Of a stretch of 8,240 bases of DNA, positions 1 to 5,409 are shown one piece after another. Within the stretch, counting starts at the first letter, position 1. Each line of letters begins with the position of its first letter. Both the position numbers and the translations under genes were made by a program. Under the pieces are notes generated by a model that ran no database searches, was not told where the DNA came from, and was given only the letters and a program-made list of their open reading frames with translations. Source of the DNA: Chloroflexota bacterium (GTDB lineage Bacteria; Chloroflexota; Anaerolineae; Anaerolineales; Villigracilaceae); NCBI GenBank assembly GCA_021823555.1, contig JAKANW010000101.1, positions 1-8,240 of the forward strand, in the 5' to 3' direction.

Positions 1-1
1 A

Positions 2-1114
2 TTGGGGTTGGCTGATTTTGTTGCCTCAGCGCTCATGCGAGGCACAACACGGCACAGCTTTGACCAGATCTATGATGAACTTGAATCGGTAGGCGCTGGC
101 CTGGGTTATGACTCAGGTGTACACACGACCGGCTTCGGCGGTCGCTCCCTGGCTGAAGATTTACCATTACTGCTCAGCCTGCTCTCCGAAACTTTGATCG
201 AGCCTACATTCCCACCTGATGAAGTGGAAAGACTGCGCGCTCAACTGCTCACGGGTCTTGCCATCCGCGCCCAGGATACTTCCGACATGGCAGACCTGGT
301 ATTTGACCAGCTTCTATATGATGGACATCCGTACAGCCTGCCGGCAGACGGCTGGCCTGAAACGATCGCGGCCATTTCCAGGAATGACCTGATCAACTTC
401 CACCGCTCCTTTTTCGGACCCCGGGGGCTGGTCATTGCCATCGTGGGCGGAATCGAGCCGAAGAAGACCGTGGACGAGGTCCGACGCGCCTTGGGAGAGT
501 GGCAGGCTGAAAGTCAGAAAGAGATACCAGCCCTGCCCCCACTCAGATCGCTGGAGGAAACCGTCAAGCGTCATCACCCTATCTCTGGTAAGTCGCAGTC
601 AGACCTGGTCATTGGCTCGGTTGGCCCGCAGCGCAAAAATCCTGAATATATGGCGGCCTCGCTTGGCAACTCGGTCCTGGGACAATTCGGCATGATGGGA
701 CGAATCGGCGAGGTGGTGCGTGAAAAATCAGGGCTGGCATATTACGCGTATTCTACTCTGAGTGCAGGCATTGGTCCCGGTTCGTGGTCGGTTAGCGCGG
801 GTGTGAACCCGTCCAATGTGAAGAAAGCCAGTAATTTGATCTTGAAAGAATTGAGCAAATTTGTAAAACAAGGCGTCACGGATGATGAATTGGCGGATAG
901 CAAAGCCAATTTCATCGGACGCCTGCCCCTGTCGCTCGAATCGAACGAAGGTATGACCGGTGCTTTGCTCAACATAGAGCGCTACAATTTGGGATGGGAT
1001 TATTATCATCGCTATCCAGAAACAGTCAATGCAGTGACGGCTGAAGAAGCGTTGGCCGCGGCCCGGAAATATATTGACCCCGAGCGGCTGGTAATTTCAA
1101 CGGCAGGTCCATAA
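2..1114 (+). CDS. M16 (insulinase-like) peptidase family protein, 5' partial, zinc-binding motif absent
   Basis: The reading frame is open at the left window edge, so the true start lies outside. About the first 180 residues match the M16 N-terminal fold and residues about 185-365 match the M16_C domain (the REKSGLAYYAYS segment fits the usual R-x-x-GLAY signature). In active M16 enzymes the opening motif is GLAHFLEH; here it reads GLADFVAS (residues 2-9 of the visible part), so both zinc histidines and the catalytic glutamate are replaced. The downstream zinc-ligand region reads LLTGLAIRAQD, without the expected glutamate. This is therefore the non-catalytic half of an M16 pair, or the inactive second half of a fused two-unit M16 protein whose active half lies upstream. 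Such halves shape the peptide-binding chamber with an active partner. The stop at 1112-1114 is 25 bp before acpS, suggesting co-transcription. Family call is secure; the partner is inferred. Confidence 0.9.
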   Translation: MGLADFVASALMRGTTRHSFDQIYDELESVGAGLGYDSGVHTTGFGGRSLAEDLPLLLSLLSETLIEPTFPPDEVERLRAQLLTGLAIRAQDTSDMADLVFDQLLYDGHPYSLPADGWPETIAAISRNDLINFHRSFFGPRGLVIAIVGGIEPKKTVDEVRRALGEWQAESQKEIPALPPLRSLEETVKRHHPISGKSQSDLVIGSVGPQRKNPEYMAASLGNSVLGQFGMMGRIGEVVREKSGLAYYAYSTLSAGIGPGSWSVSAGVNPSNVKKASNLILKELSKFVKQGVTDDELADSKANFIGRLPLSLESNEGMTGALLNIERYNLGWDYYHRYPETVNAVTAEEALAAARKYIDPERLVISTAGP

Positions 1115-1139
1115 GGAAATTGATTGCAGTGTAGCTAAA

Positions 1140-1508
1140 ATGATCCTACGAACCGGCGTTGACCTGATCGAAATCTCTCGAATTGAGGAGGTGATTTCCC
1201 GGCACGGGAAACACTACCTCGAACGGATATATACGCATGCCGAATTGGAGCAATGCAAACAGCGGATTGAATCTTTGGCTGGGCGTTTTGCTGCCAAGGA
1301 AGCAGTATCCAAAGCCCTGGGTTGTGGGATAGGAGTTATTTCCTGGAAGGATATTGAAATTCTGGGCGATGAACAAAACGCCCCCACTTTGGTTTTATAC
1401 GGTGCAGCCGGGGACAAGGCGAAGGAAATTGGCCTCACTGTCTGGTCGGTCAGCATCAGTCATAGCTTGAGCCATGCCATTGCGCTGGTTGTGGCATCAG
1501 GAATGTAA
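1140..1508 (+). CDS. acpS: Holo-[acyl-carrier-protein] synthase (4'-phosphopantetheinyl transferase)
   Basis: This 122-residue protein has the usual AcpS length. AcpS transfers 4'-phosphopantetheine from coenzyme A to the serine of apo-acyl carrier protein, activating ACP for fatty acid synthesis in the cytoplasm. The signature GVDLIEISRI is at residues 6-15, with D8 as a magnesium ligand. The second signature RFAAKEAVSKALG is at 49-61, with E54 as the other metal ligand and K58 as the conserved lysine. The C-terminal SISHS segment (105-109) carries H108. The ATG at 1140 starts directly on the family's first conserved block. No strong Shine-Dalgarno precedes it; an AAGGAA stretch at the end of the upstream M16 gene is too far away, so translation may depend on coupling. 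The 3' end faces the convergent operon ending at 1531, with only 22 bp between and no clear terminator. Confidence 0.96.
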   Translation: MILRTGVDLIEISRIEEVISRHGKHYLERIYTHAELEQCKQRIESLAGRFAAKEAVSKALGCGIGVISWKDIEILGDEQNAPTLVLYGAAGDKAKEIGLTVWSVSISHSLSHAIALVVASGM

Positions 1509-1530
1509 GCAGGACTTCTCGGCGCAAGAA

Positions 1531-1779
1531 TCAGGAAGCCTGTTCTTCCGTGCCAATCCAAAGATGACCGGGCAATACTGGGCGGTAGGCGCGAACAGTA
1601 ATCGGCTTGCCTTGGTCCTCCACAGGCGAAGGAAGCTGATTACCAAGCATCGAAGGATGAACCAGGCATAAATCGGGCAATCGGCCATATTTCTGTTTGT
1701 AATAATCTGCCGCTTTTTGTACTTTCACGGTCAGAGTTGTGCGAGGGTCGTTATCGAACCAGAGCATGCCAGTATACAT
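1531..1779 (-). CDS. Small conserved-looking protein, second gene of the SOS-type operon
   Basis: This 82-residue protein is of unknown function and I do not assign it a family. It begins MYTGMLWFDNDP, has a helical, basic stretch (KVQKAADYYKQKYGR, 19-33), then a hydrophobic segment with a Cys and His (LCLVHPSML, 37-45), and ends in a proline-rich tail. It has no signal peptide or membrane helix and is presumably cytoplasmic. The start is well supported: a perfect AGGAGG (plus-strand 1785-1790) lies 5 nt before the ATG. The TAG stop of the upstream ATPase gene overlaps the AGGAGG, so the two genes are tightly coupled and the small protein probably works with the ATPase. The only promoter found is upstream of the ATPase, so this gene should share its damage-type regulation. 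It ends 22 bp from acpS, tail to tail. Confidence 0.75.
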   Translation of the reverse strand: MYTGMLWFDNDPRTTLTVKVQKAADYYKQKYGRLPDLCLVHPSMLGNQLPSPVEDQGKPITVRAYRPVLPGHLWIGTEEQAS

Positions 1780-1788
1780 AAGAGCCTC

Positions 1789-2601
1789 CTAATCCAGTGA
1801 AGGGATCCAAAATTTGAGCCATTGACGGCCCTCTCGCATCAAGAATTCCAGTCGTGGAATCAGGGATGTGAAAAGGGAATCCTGTGTACCAGTCATGGAC
1901 TGAATATCCTGTGAATCTTTCATCCGACCGAATAACCTCGTATGGAAAAACTCAGTCCATGGAAGGATATCGTTGATATTTCGAGGGTTTAGCGTGACAA
2001 TCGGCCATACATGACGCGCAGGACCACGCAAAAGCAACCAGCGCAGGCTTTGACGTGCTTCGAAATCCATTTTTGTAATTTCTGCAAGATCGTCAATCAA
2101 TAAAAGGAGAGACTGCTTTTCCCCACGATTCGAATGCGCCCAGGATGCCAGGGAATTCAGAAAGTCCTGAGCCGAATTTTTATAAGAAGGAAACACATCC
2201 ACACAATTCGGGGTCCCCCCCAAATTCTTCCAATCATCCAAGTGGGCTGTAATCACGCCATATTGGACATCCTGTGGTTCATGAATTTGTTCCACCCCAC
2301 TCGCGATCATTTGCAGGAAAGCTGTTTTTCCACTACCAGCATCCCCTACGATCAATATTGGACCCGGTACGGGATCCATCAAGTTGAGCAAAACGGGTAA
2401 TCCATCCAATGCTGCTACGCCCAGAAATAGCGCTTCCCGGGGCAATGGAGCAAACTCCGACAGGATTGCGCTCAGTGCAGGCTGAACAGGATGAATCTCG
2501 TCCTGATCCAAACTGGCAGAAGCCTTTTGGGCTGCTTCGATCTCAGGAGCAAGTTCAACCATCAAGTCTGTCAAGAGAGAATAACGTTTAAACTCTGGCA
2601 T
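1789..2601 (-). CDS. P-loop ATPase, FtsK/HerA/EccC-like, under an SOS-type promoter
   Basis: This 270-residue cytoplasmic protein binds nucleotide. Walker A GDAGSGKT is at residues 86-93 and Walker B LLLLIDD at 165-171. A sensor-like polar residue follows in VTLNP (N205), and a candidate arginine finger region reads FHTRLFGR (219-226), followed by KDSQDIQSMTG. This order, and the short block DGLPVLLNL just before Walker A, resemble the FtsK/SpoIIIE/EccC-type ATPase core. The N-terminal 65 residues are helical and unassigned. It lacks the membrane helices of FtsK and the gamma winged helix. By context (a LexA-type promoter, a small partner gene) it could be a DNA-repair or mutagenesis accessory ATPase analogous to ImuA, or a division-checkpoint factor; neither is shown by the sequence. 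The ATG at 2601 follows a GGTGAT ribosome-binding element 3 nt away. The P-loop call is firm; the subfamily is tentative. Confidence 0.82.
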   Translation of the reverse strand: MPEFKRYSLLTDLMVELAPEIEAAQKASASLDQDEIHPVQPALSAILSEFAPLPREALFLGVAALDGLPVLLNLMDPVPGPILIVGDAGSGKTAFLQMIASGVEQIHEPQDVQYGVITAHLDDWKNLGGTPNCVDVFPSYKNSAQDFLNSLASWAHSNRGEKQSLLLLIDDLAEITKMDFEARQSLRWLLLRGPARHVWPIVTLNPRNINDILPWTEFFHTRLFGRMKDSQDIQSMTGTQDSLFTSLIPRLEFLMREGRQWLKFWIPSLD

Positions 2602-2612
2602 GGCATCACCAC

Positions 2613-2628
2613 TAGAATATCTGTTCTA
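2613..2628. promoter_or_regulatory. Second LexA-type box over the transcription start
   Basis: TAGAATATCTGTTCTA has GAAT-N4-GTTC (2615-2626), one mismatch from the GAAC-N4-GTTC operator, with palindromic flanks (TAGAA / TTCTA). Its centre is 24 bp from the centre of the stronger box, so the two dimers would sit on nearly the same face of the helix. It covers the predicted start site of the ATPase transcript. Confidence 0.7.
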
Positions 2629-2657
2629 ATAATAATTAGAACATACGTTCTTGTCAA
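2629..2657 (-). promoter_or_regulatory. Sigma-70-type promoter of the ATPase operon
   Basis: On the minus strand a perfect -35 TTGACA (plus 2652-2657) is followed after exactly 17 bp by a -10 TATTAT (plus 2629-2634, 5 of 6 matches). Transcription would start near 2622, leaving a leader of about 21 nt before the ATG at 2601. The two LexA-type palindromes sit within the spacer and across the start site, the positions expected for repression. Confidence 0.85.
2637..2652. promoter_or_regulatory. LexA-type SOS box, spacer copy
   Basis: TAGAACATACGTTCTT contains a perfect GAAC-N4-GTTC palindrome (2639-2650), the operator recognised by LexA in Gram-positive bacteria and reported for some Chloroflexi. 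It lies entirely between the -35 and -10 of the ATPase promoter, so a bound repressor would block RNA polymerase. LexA itself is not encoded in this window. Confidence 0.82.
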
Positions 2658-2719
2658 GAGGCAATTTTTGTGCTGCGGACAAATTCATTTTAGGTTTCAC
2701 AGAGAAACACTTAGAAAAT

Positions 2720-2744
2720 CCACATCCTCGCGTTTGCGATGTGG
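2720..2744. other. Hairpin in the AT-rich spacer
   Basis: CCACATC at 2720-2726 pairs with GATGTGG at 2738-2744. The stem extends by GC pairs if three bases bulge, leaving a GTTT loop. No good T-tract follows on either strand (a short ATTTTC follows on the minus strand), so I do not call it a terminator. It may be part of the repeat-rich remnant that fills 2660-2950. Confidence 0.4.
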
Positions 2745-2796
2745 CCGCAAAAAATCATGTACGGAAAATGGGTCTACTGCAAAAAACCTGTTTTCC

Positions 2797-2922
2797 ACAA
2801 AGGGCACGAAGTTCACGAAGGTTTTTTAAATTTTTTTGGTTCTCGAAATTATGGTTTTAGAAAGTAGGTTTCTTGAAAATTTAGTGTTCTTTCATGTCCT
2901 TCGTGAACGAGACCCCTTTTGC
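2797..2922. repeat. Imperfect inverted repeat of CACGAAGG type (MITE/REP-like)
   Basis: The arms GTTCACGAAGG (2811-2821) and CCTTCGTGAAC (2898-2908) are a perfect 11-bp inverted pair. Pairing continues outward imperfectly, with CAAAGGG (2798-2804) against a CCCTTTTG stretch ending at 2922. About 76 bp of very AT-rich DNA separates the arms. The left arm also holds a short direct duplication of CACGAA. Repeats built on CACGAAGG words are familiar in intergenic regions of Chloroflexi and other environmental genomes. No coding capacity is apparent. Confidence 0.55.
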
Positions 2923-3184
2923 AATGAAGTTATGTATAATTGGAAAAATTATTAGACCTCTTGCATAAGTGTGTCATAAAAGGCAAATGCGATACGAAAC
3001 CGTTCAAAAGCTAAAAGATGAAGAATTCAAAAGATCAACGGGTGTCCAGCGCAGTACCTTTGAAAAGATGCTGGAAGTCGTTACAGACGGGTTACATGAT
3101 TTTGGCAGGCCGACGAAATTGTGTCGAGCCGACCAATTGTTGTTGACCTTGATGTATTGGCGTGAATATCGAACTGAGTTTCAT
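2909..3184 (+). mobile_element. Remnant of an IS5-like insertion sequence (left part only)
   Basis: The transposase fragment starting at 2987 is preceded by TTAGACCTCTTGCATAAG (2951-2968), which looks like the AGACC-TTGCA type of terminal repeat seen in IS5-group elements. A related word, GAGACCCCTTTTGCA, occurs in the same orientation 42 bp upstream at 2909-2923, so the exact left end is uncertain. Transposase homology stops at about 3184, and no matching inverted copy of the end is present further right, so the element is truncated and cannot move by itself. Confidence 0.6.
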
Positions 3185-3211
3185 AAATGTAAAGGCGGTT
3201 CTCCAACATGA
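2987..3211 (+). pseudogene. IS5-family transposase, N-terminal fragment
   Basis: From the ATG at 2987 the frame encodes MRYETVQKLKDEEFKRSTG and continues through a helix-turn-helix-like region to LLLTLMYWREYRTEFH, the conserved N-terminal HTH part of IS5-group DDE transposases. Homology ends after the FH at 3179-3184; the next residues (KCKGGSPT) are unrelated and the frame stops at 3209-3211. The full protein would be roughly 250 residues or more and carry the DDE catalytic residues, none of which remain. A GTG at 2969 would add six residues but has no better ribosome site. The downstream part is lost in all frames, so this is a deletion or recombination breakpoint, not a simple frameshift. 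Confidence 0.8.
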
Positions 3212-3368
3212 AGATCAAGCTTGGACCACTCTGGTAACCTGCGAACTCTACAATCCATTCAGCGGCAGCTACTTCTTCCGCCGTGTGGTTCGGGCAGTGC
3301 TGGTCAGTGTAGAATAATATTGTCCAGGAAGCCTGGCAGAGCCAGGACAAAGACAGCAGGTAATACAA
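3212..3368. other. Stretch without a convincing gene between the IS remnant and the exporter terminator
   Basis: No reading frame here has a believable start plus family resemblance. A minus-strand open frame runs through the area but overlaps the transposase remnant and the exporter gene antisense. A compact hairpin CCTGGC-AGA-GCCAGG is at 3332-3346, without a T-tract. The segment is probably host DNA scarred by loss of the rest of the insertion sequence. Confidence 0.5.
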
Positions 3369-3400
3369 AAGTCGGCTTGTTGCGTGTGACAAGCCGACTT
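3369..3400 (-). terminator. Intrinsic terminator of the MFS exporter gene
   Basis: On the minus strand AAGTCGGCTTGT and ACAAGCCGACTT form a perfect 12-bp stem with an 8-nt loop, followed by TTGTATTA so that the transcript has a TTTTGT run at the stem base. It begins 11 nt after the exporter stop codon at 3412. On the plus strand the downstream sequence is CGTTTACT, so termination should be mainly leftward. Confidence 0.9.
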
Positions 3401-3411
3401 CGTTTACTGGG

Positions 3412-5043
3412 CTAATGCCCGCCTGGAACCATCTGTGTGGAGCCGCGGCCGGCCCATTTGCCAGGCCAGCCTGGCAGAAGGGCCGCCATGACCAACGCCG
3501 CGATGGAGGCATAGAACGTGATGCGATAGGAGGCTTCAAAACCCTGCATGGTCTGGTCACAGGCCGTCTTCAACCCGGCCAGGATTTGCGCCTTGATCGC
3601 CTGCGCTGCAGGAGCGGATAACTTGGCGAGCGAGTCGGAAATCCCTGGCGGCAAGTTATCCTGTGCCGCAACGCCTGGCGTCTCACAGACACCAAAGCGC
3701 GCTGTACTGGCAACCAAAGAATCCTGCAGCTTGTCCTGCTGCGCTCTCACGTCCGCCGAAAGAAAATTGACCAGGATGGTAGCCAGCGTCGCGACAGACA
3801 CCGCCTGCACAACAAAACGGGTGCTGTTCAACAGGGAAGAACCGCGCGGCAAGACGTCGAGCGGGATACTGCTCAAGGCTGTGACGTAAGATGTCTGGAG
3901 CGTCAGGCCGACAGCCAGTCCGCGCAACGCCAGCAGGAATACGATATAGGAAATGGAAGTATCGCCGCGGATGAGCGAAAGTTGCCAGGTATTTATACAA
4001 AGGATGATAAAGCCGGTTACCATGATGGCGCGCGGCCCGATCTTATCGAACAAGCGCCCTGCCAGCGGCGTGGCGATTGCAGACGTGGCGGCCACCCCAA
4101 GCAGAATGAAGCCAGCCTCCAGCGCAGTCCGCCCGCGGAAGGATTGCAGGTAGATCGGCATCAGGAATTCCGCGCCAAACAAGGCTACTGTAGCGATATA
4201 ACCCACAATGCTGGCATTGAGGAAGACCGGGTTGGCGAAAAGCTTCAAGTTCATCATCGGCTCTCTCGCCATATACAACTCGATCAACCCATGTACGATC
4301 AGAACCACAAAACCCAACGCCAAGATAAGCAGGGTCGTCGAGCCGGTCCAGCCGTTGGTCTCGGCAATGGAGGCGGCATACAACACCGCGCCAAAGCCGA
4401 TGATGGCGGTGATCAGGCCAAGAGGGTCGAAGCGCGGCTTGCGATCCACGCGATAATCCAAAAGGAAGAATGAACCGAGGAAGACGCCGACGATGCCAAT
4501 CGGCACGTTGACGAAGAAGATGGCACGCCATAGTTGAACGTCCACCAGCCAGCCGCCCAGAATGGGTCCGAGAGCGGGAGCCACCACCAGGGCGATCCCA
4601 AAAATGCCGAGGGCGGTACCCTGCTCCCGGGGCGGGAAGGCGCGGTAGAGTTGCGCCGGGCCCAAAGGTTGGGCGATCCCACCGCCGAATCCCTGAAGGG
4701 CGCGCGCTGCGATCAAAGATCCCAGAGAAGGAGCCACGCCGCACAGGAATGATCCCAATGCAAAGATGGCCAGCCCCAGAAGGTACACGCGCTTGATACC
4801 GAACCGGTCTGCCAGATAGCCCGAGACCGGTGTAGTGATGCCCAGGGCCAGGACGTAGATGCTCAATACCCATTGTGCGTCCGCAAGGGTGGCGTCGAAC
4901 TCACGGCGCAAGGTGGGAAAGGCAATATTCACAATGGTTGAATCCAAAATAACCATGAAGATGCCGAACATCACGGAGATCAATACTTTCCACTTTTGTT
5001 CCAAGCCGCCGGATTTTTCAACGGCTACCGTGTCGCTGCTCAT
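3412..5043 (-). CDS. DHA2-family (EmrB/QacA-type) MFS multidrug exporter, 14 membrane helices
   Basis: This 543-residue inner-membrane protein has the typical DHA2 length; the family exports drugs or other amphipathic compounds in exchange for protons. Helix 1 carries the D1 motif LDSTIVNIAFP (33-43, with D34). Motif A GYLADRFGIKR is at 75-85 between helices 2 and 3. A motif-B-like ARALQGFGGG, with R114, is at 113-122. The antiporter motif C, GIALVVAPALGP, is at 149-160. A loop of about 70 residues before the last helix (roughly 430-503), probably outside the membrane, carries two cysteines, C453 and C495. The substrate cannot be read from sequence. The start ATG at 5043 has AAGAGG 11 nt upstream, rather far. 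A strong terminator follows the stop. A possible 61-codon ORF ends 8 nt before the start and may be co-transcribed. No accessory membrane-fusion gene is adjacent. Confidence 0.95.
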   Translation of the reverse strand: MSSDTVAVEKSGGLEQKWKVLISVMFGIFMVILDSTIVNIAFPTLRREFDATLADAQWVLSIYVLALGITTPVSGYLADRFGIKRVYLLGLAIFALGSFLCGVAPSLGSLIAARALQGFGGGIAQPLGPAQLYRAFPPREQGTALGIFGIALVVAPALGPILGGWLVDVQLWRAIFFVNVPIGIVGVFLGSFFLLDYRVDRKPRFDPLGLITAIIGFGAVLYAASIAETNGWTGSTTLLILALGFVVLIVHGLIELYMAREPMMNLKLFANPVFLNASIVGYIATVALFGAEFLMPIYLQSFRGRTALEAGFILLGVAATSAIATPLAGRLFDKIGPRAIMVTGFIILCINTWQLSLIRGDTSISYIVFLLALRGLAVGLTLQTSYVTALSSIPLDVLPRGSSLLNSTRFVVQAVSVATLATILVNFLSADVRAQQDKLQDSLVASTARFGVCETPGVAAQDNLPPGISDSLAKLSAPAAQAIKAQILAGLKTACDQTMQGFEASYRITFYASIAALVMAALLPGWPGKWAGRGSTQMVPGGH

Positions 5044-5051
5044 GAATCAAA

Positions 5052-5237
5052 TTACCTCTTTATCGGGATTGTCTTGTCTACTCTGATTATCGTATACTTG
5101 GCGAATGAAATACGGACGAGTTTATCGCGCCTGTGCTTACCCTGGCAAGGGGACGGAAAATGATGGTATGCTTTTAATGAAATTTGAAAACCAAAATCGG
5201 CAACCACCGTCCCGCAGATTTGGCACTTCAACAGCAT
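5052..5237 (-). CDS. Possible small zinc-finger-like protein upstream of the exporter
   Basis: This 61-codon open frame is tentative. Its attraction is the cysteine/histidine spacing: C5-x2-C8 followed by G, then H25-H26, then C31-x3-H35, a pattern that could bind one zinc ion. The remainder is basic (RRDK, ending in PIKR). Its stop lies 8 nt before the exporter ATG, and the AAGAGG that serves the exporter lies in its last two codons, as in a tight operon. Against it: no Shine-Dalgarno is visible before its ATG, the start lies in a hairpin, and I cannot name a family. If real, it could be a small regulator or a leader peptide for the exporter. Confidence 0.35.
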   Translation of the reverse strand: MLLKCQICGTVVADFGFQISLKAYHHFPSPCQGKHRRDKLVRISFAKYTIIRVDKTIPIKR

Positions 5238-5260
5238 CTCGCGGAAAAACCTGCGGGATG
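5191..5260. other. Mutually exclusive hairpins in the divergent intergenic region
   Basis: The segment CTGCGGGATG (5251-5260) can pair with CATCTCGCGG (5235-5244; 10 pairs, two G-T, loop AAAAAC) or with CGTCCCGCAG (5208-5217; 10 pairs, one G-T). The second partner is itself enclosed in a third hairpin, CCAAAATCGG (5191-5200) with CCG and GATTTGG ending at 5223. On the plus strand the first stem is followed by TTCTTTCT, a weak T-rich tract. The pattern resembles an attenuator, but no ligand-binding family is recognised and the region overlaps the possible small minus-strand ORF. Confidence 0.35.
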
Positions 5261-5304
5261 TTCTTTCTCAACTCAATCGAAAAGCTTTTCATGTCGAGGA
5301 TTGT

Positions 5305-5328
5305 TACCAGTACTCCAGTACTTTGGTA
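5305..5328. promoter_or_regulatory. Tandem and palindromic CCAGTACT site, candidate operator
   Basis: CCAGTACT occurs twice without a gap (5307-5322). The pair also forms an inverted repeat GTACT-CC-AGTAC, with outer arms TACCA (5305-5309) and TGGTA (5324-5328). It lies between the minus-strand exporter side and the plus-strand regulator, about 25-50 bp upstream of the regulator's TATAAT box, a good place for a transcription factor. The binding protein is unknown; autoregulation by the adjacent OmpR-type protein is one possibility. Confidence 0.45.
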
Positions 5329-5353
5329 GGAAACGCTTCTTAAGATTATGGTG

Positions 5354-5359
5354 TATAAT
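5354..5359 (+). promoter_or_regulatory. Candidate -10 box of the OmpR-type regulator gene
   Basis: A perfect TATAAT lies 50 bp before the ATG at 5410. No convincing -35 hexamer is found at the normal spacing (AAACGC is at 17 bp), which would fit a promoter needing an activator bound at the upstream CCAGTACT site. Confidence 0.5.
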
Positions 5360-5409
5360 ACGCAAACCTTAACAAATTGGGTTATTCCCTAAAGAGCAAT
5401 CATCTGATA

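Noticed and set aside
1509..1530. Bidirectional terminator between acpS and the convergent small gene
   Set aside because: Only a weak TTCT/AGAA pairing is possible, with no T-tract on either strand.
1789..2601. Naming the ATPase imuA, or a RecA-type recombinase
   Set aside because: The SOS promoter makes ImuA tempting, but the motifs around Walker A/B and the arginine region look more FtsK/HerA/EccC-like, and no imuB or dnaE2 is in the window.
3081..3560. Long minus-strand open frame (159 codons) crossing the IS remnant and the exporter 3' end
   Set aside because: It is antisense to the transposase fragment at one end, overlaps the exporter C terminus in another frame at the other, crosses the strong terminator, and resembles no family.
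3982..4873. Several open frames of 80-276 codons on both strands inside the exporter gene
   Set aside because: They are shadows of the GC-biased exporter coding sequence; their composition is Arg/Gly/Pro-rich without motifs, while the exporter frame has all DHA2 signatures.
5191..5260. Cobalamin-riboswitch-like words (CCGTCCCGCAG)
   Set aside because: Only a short GTCCCGCA-like word matches; the GCCACTG-type core and the other conserved cobalamin segments are missing.
5377..5409. Upstream TTG start for the regulator, adding 11 residues
   Set aside because: The extra residues have no fold support, no better ribosome site is present, and the ATG at 5410 begins directly before the first receiver strand.
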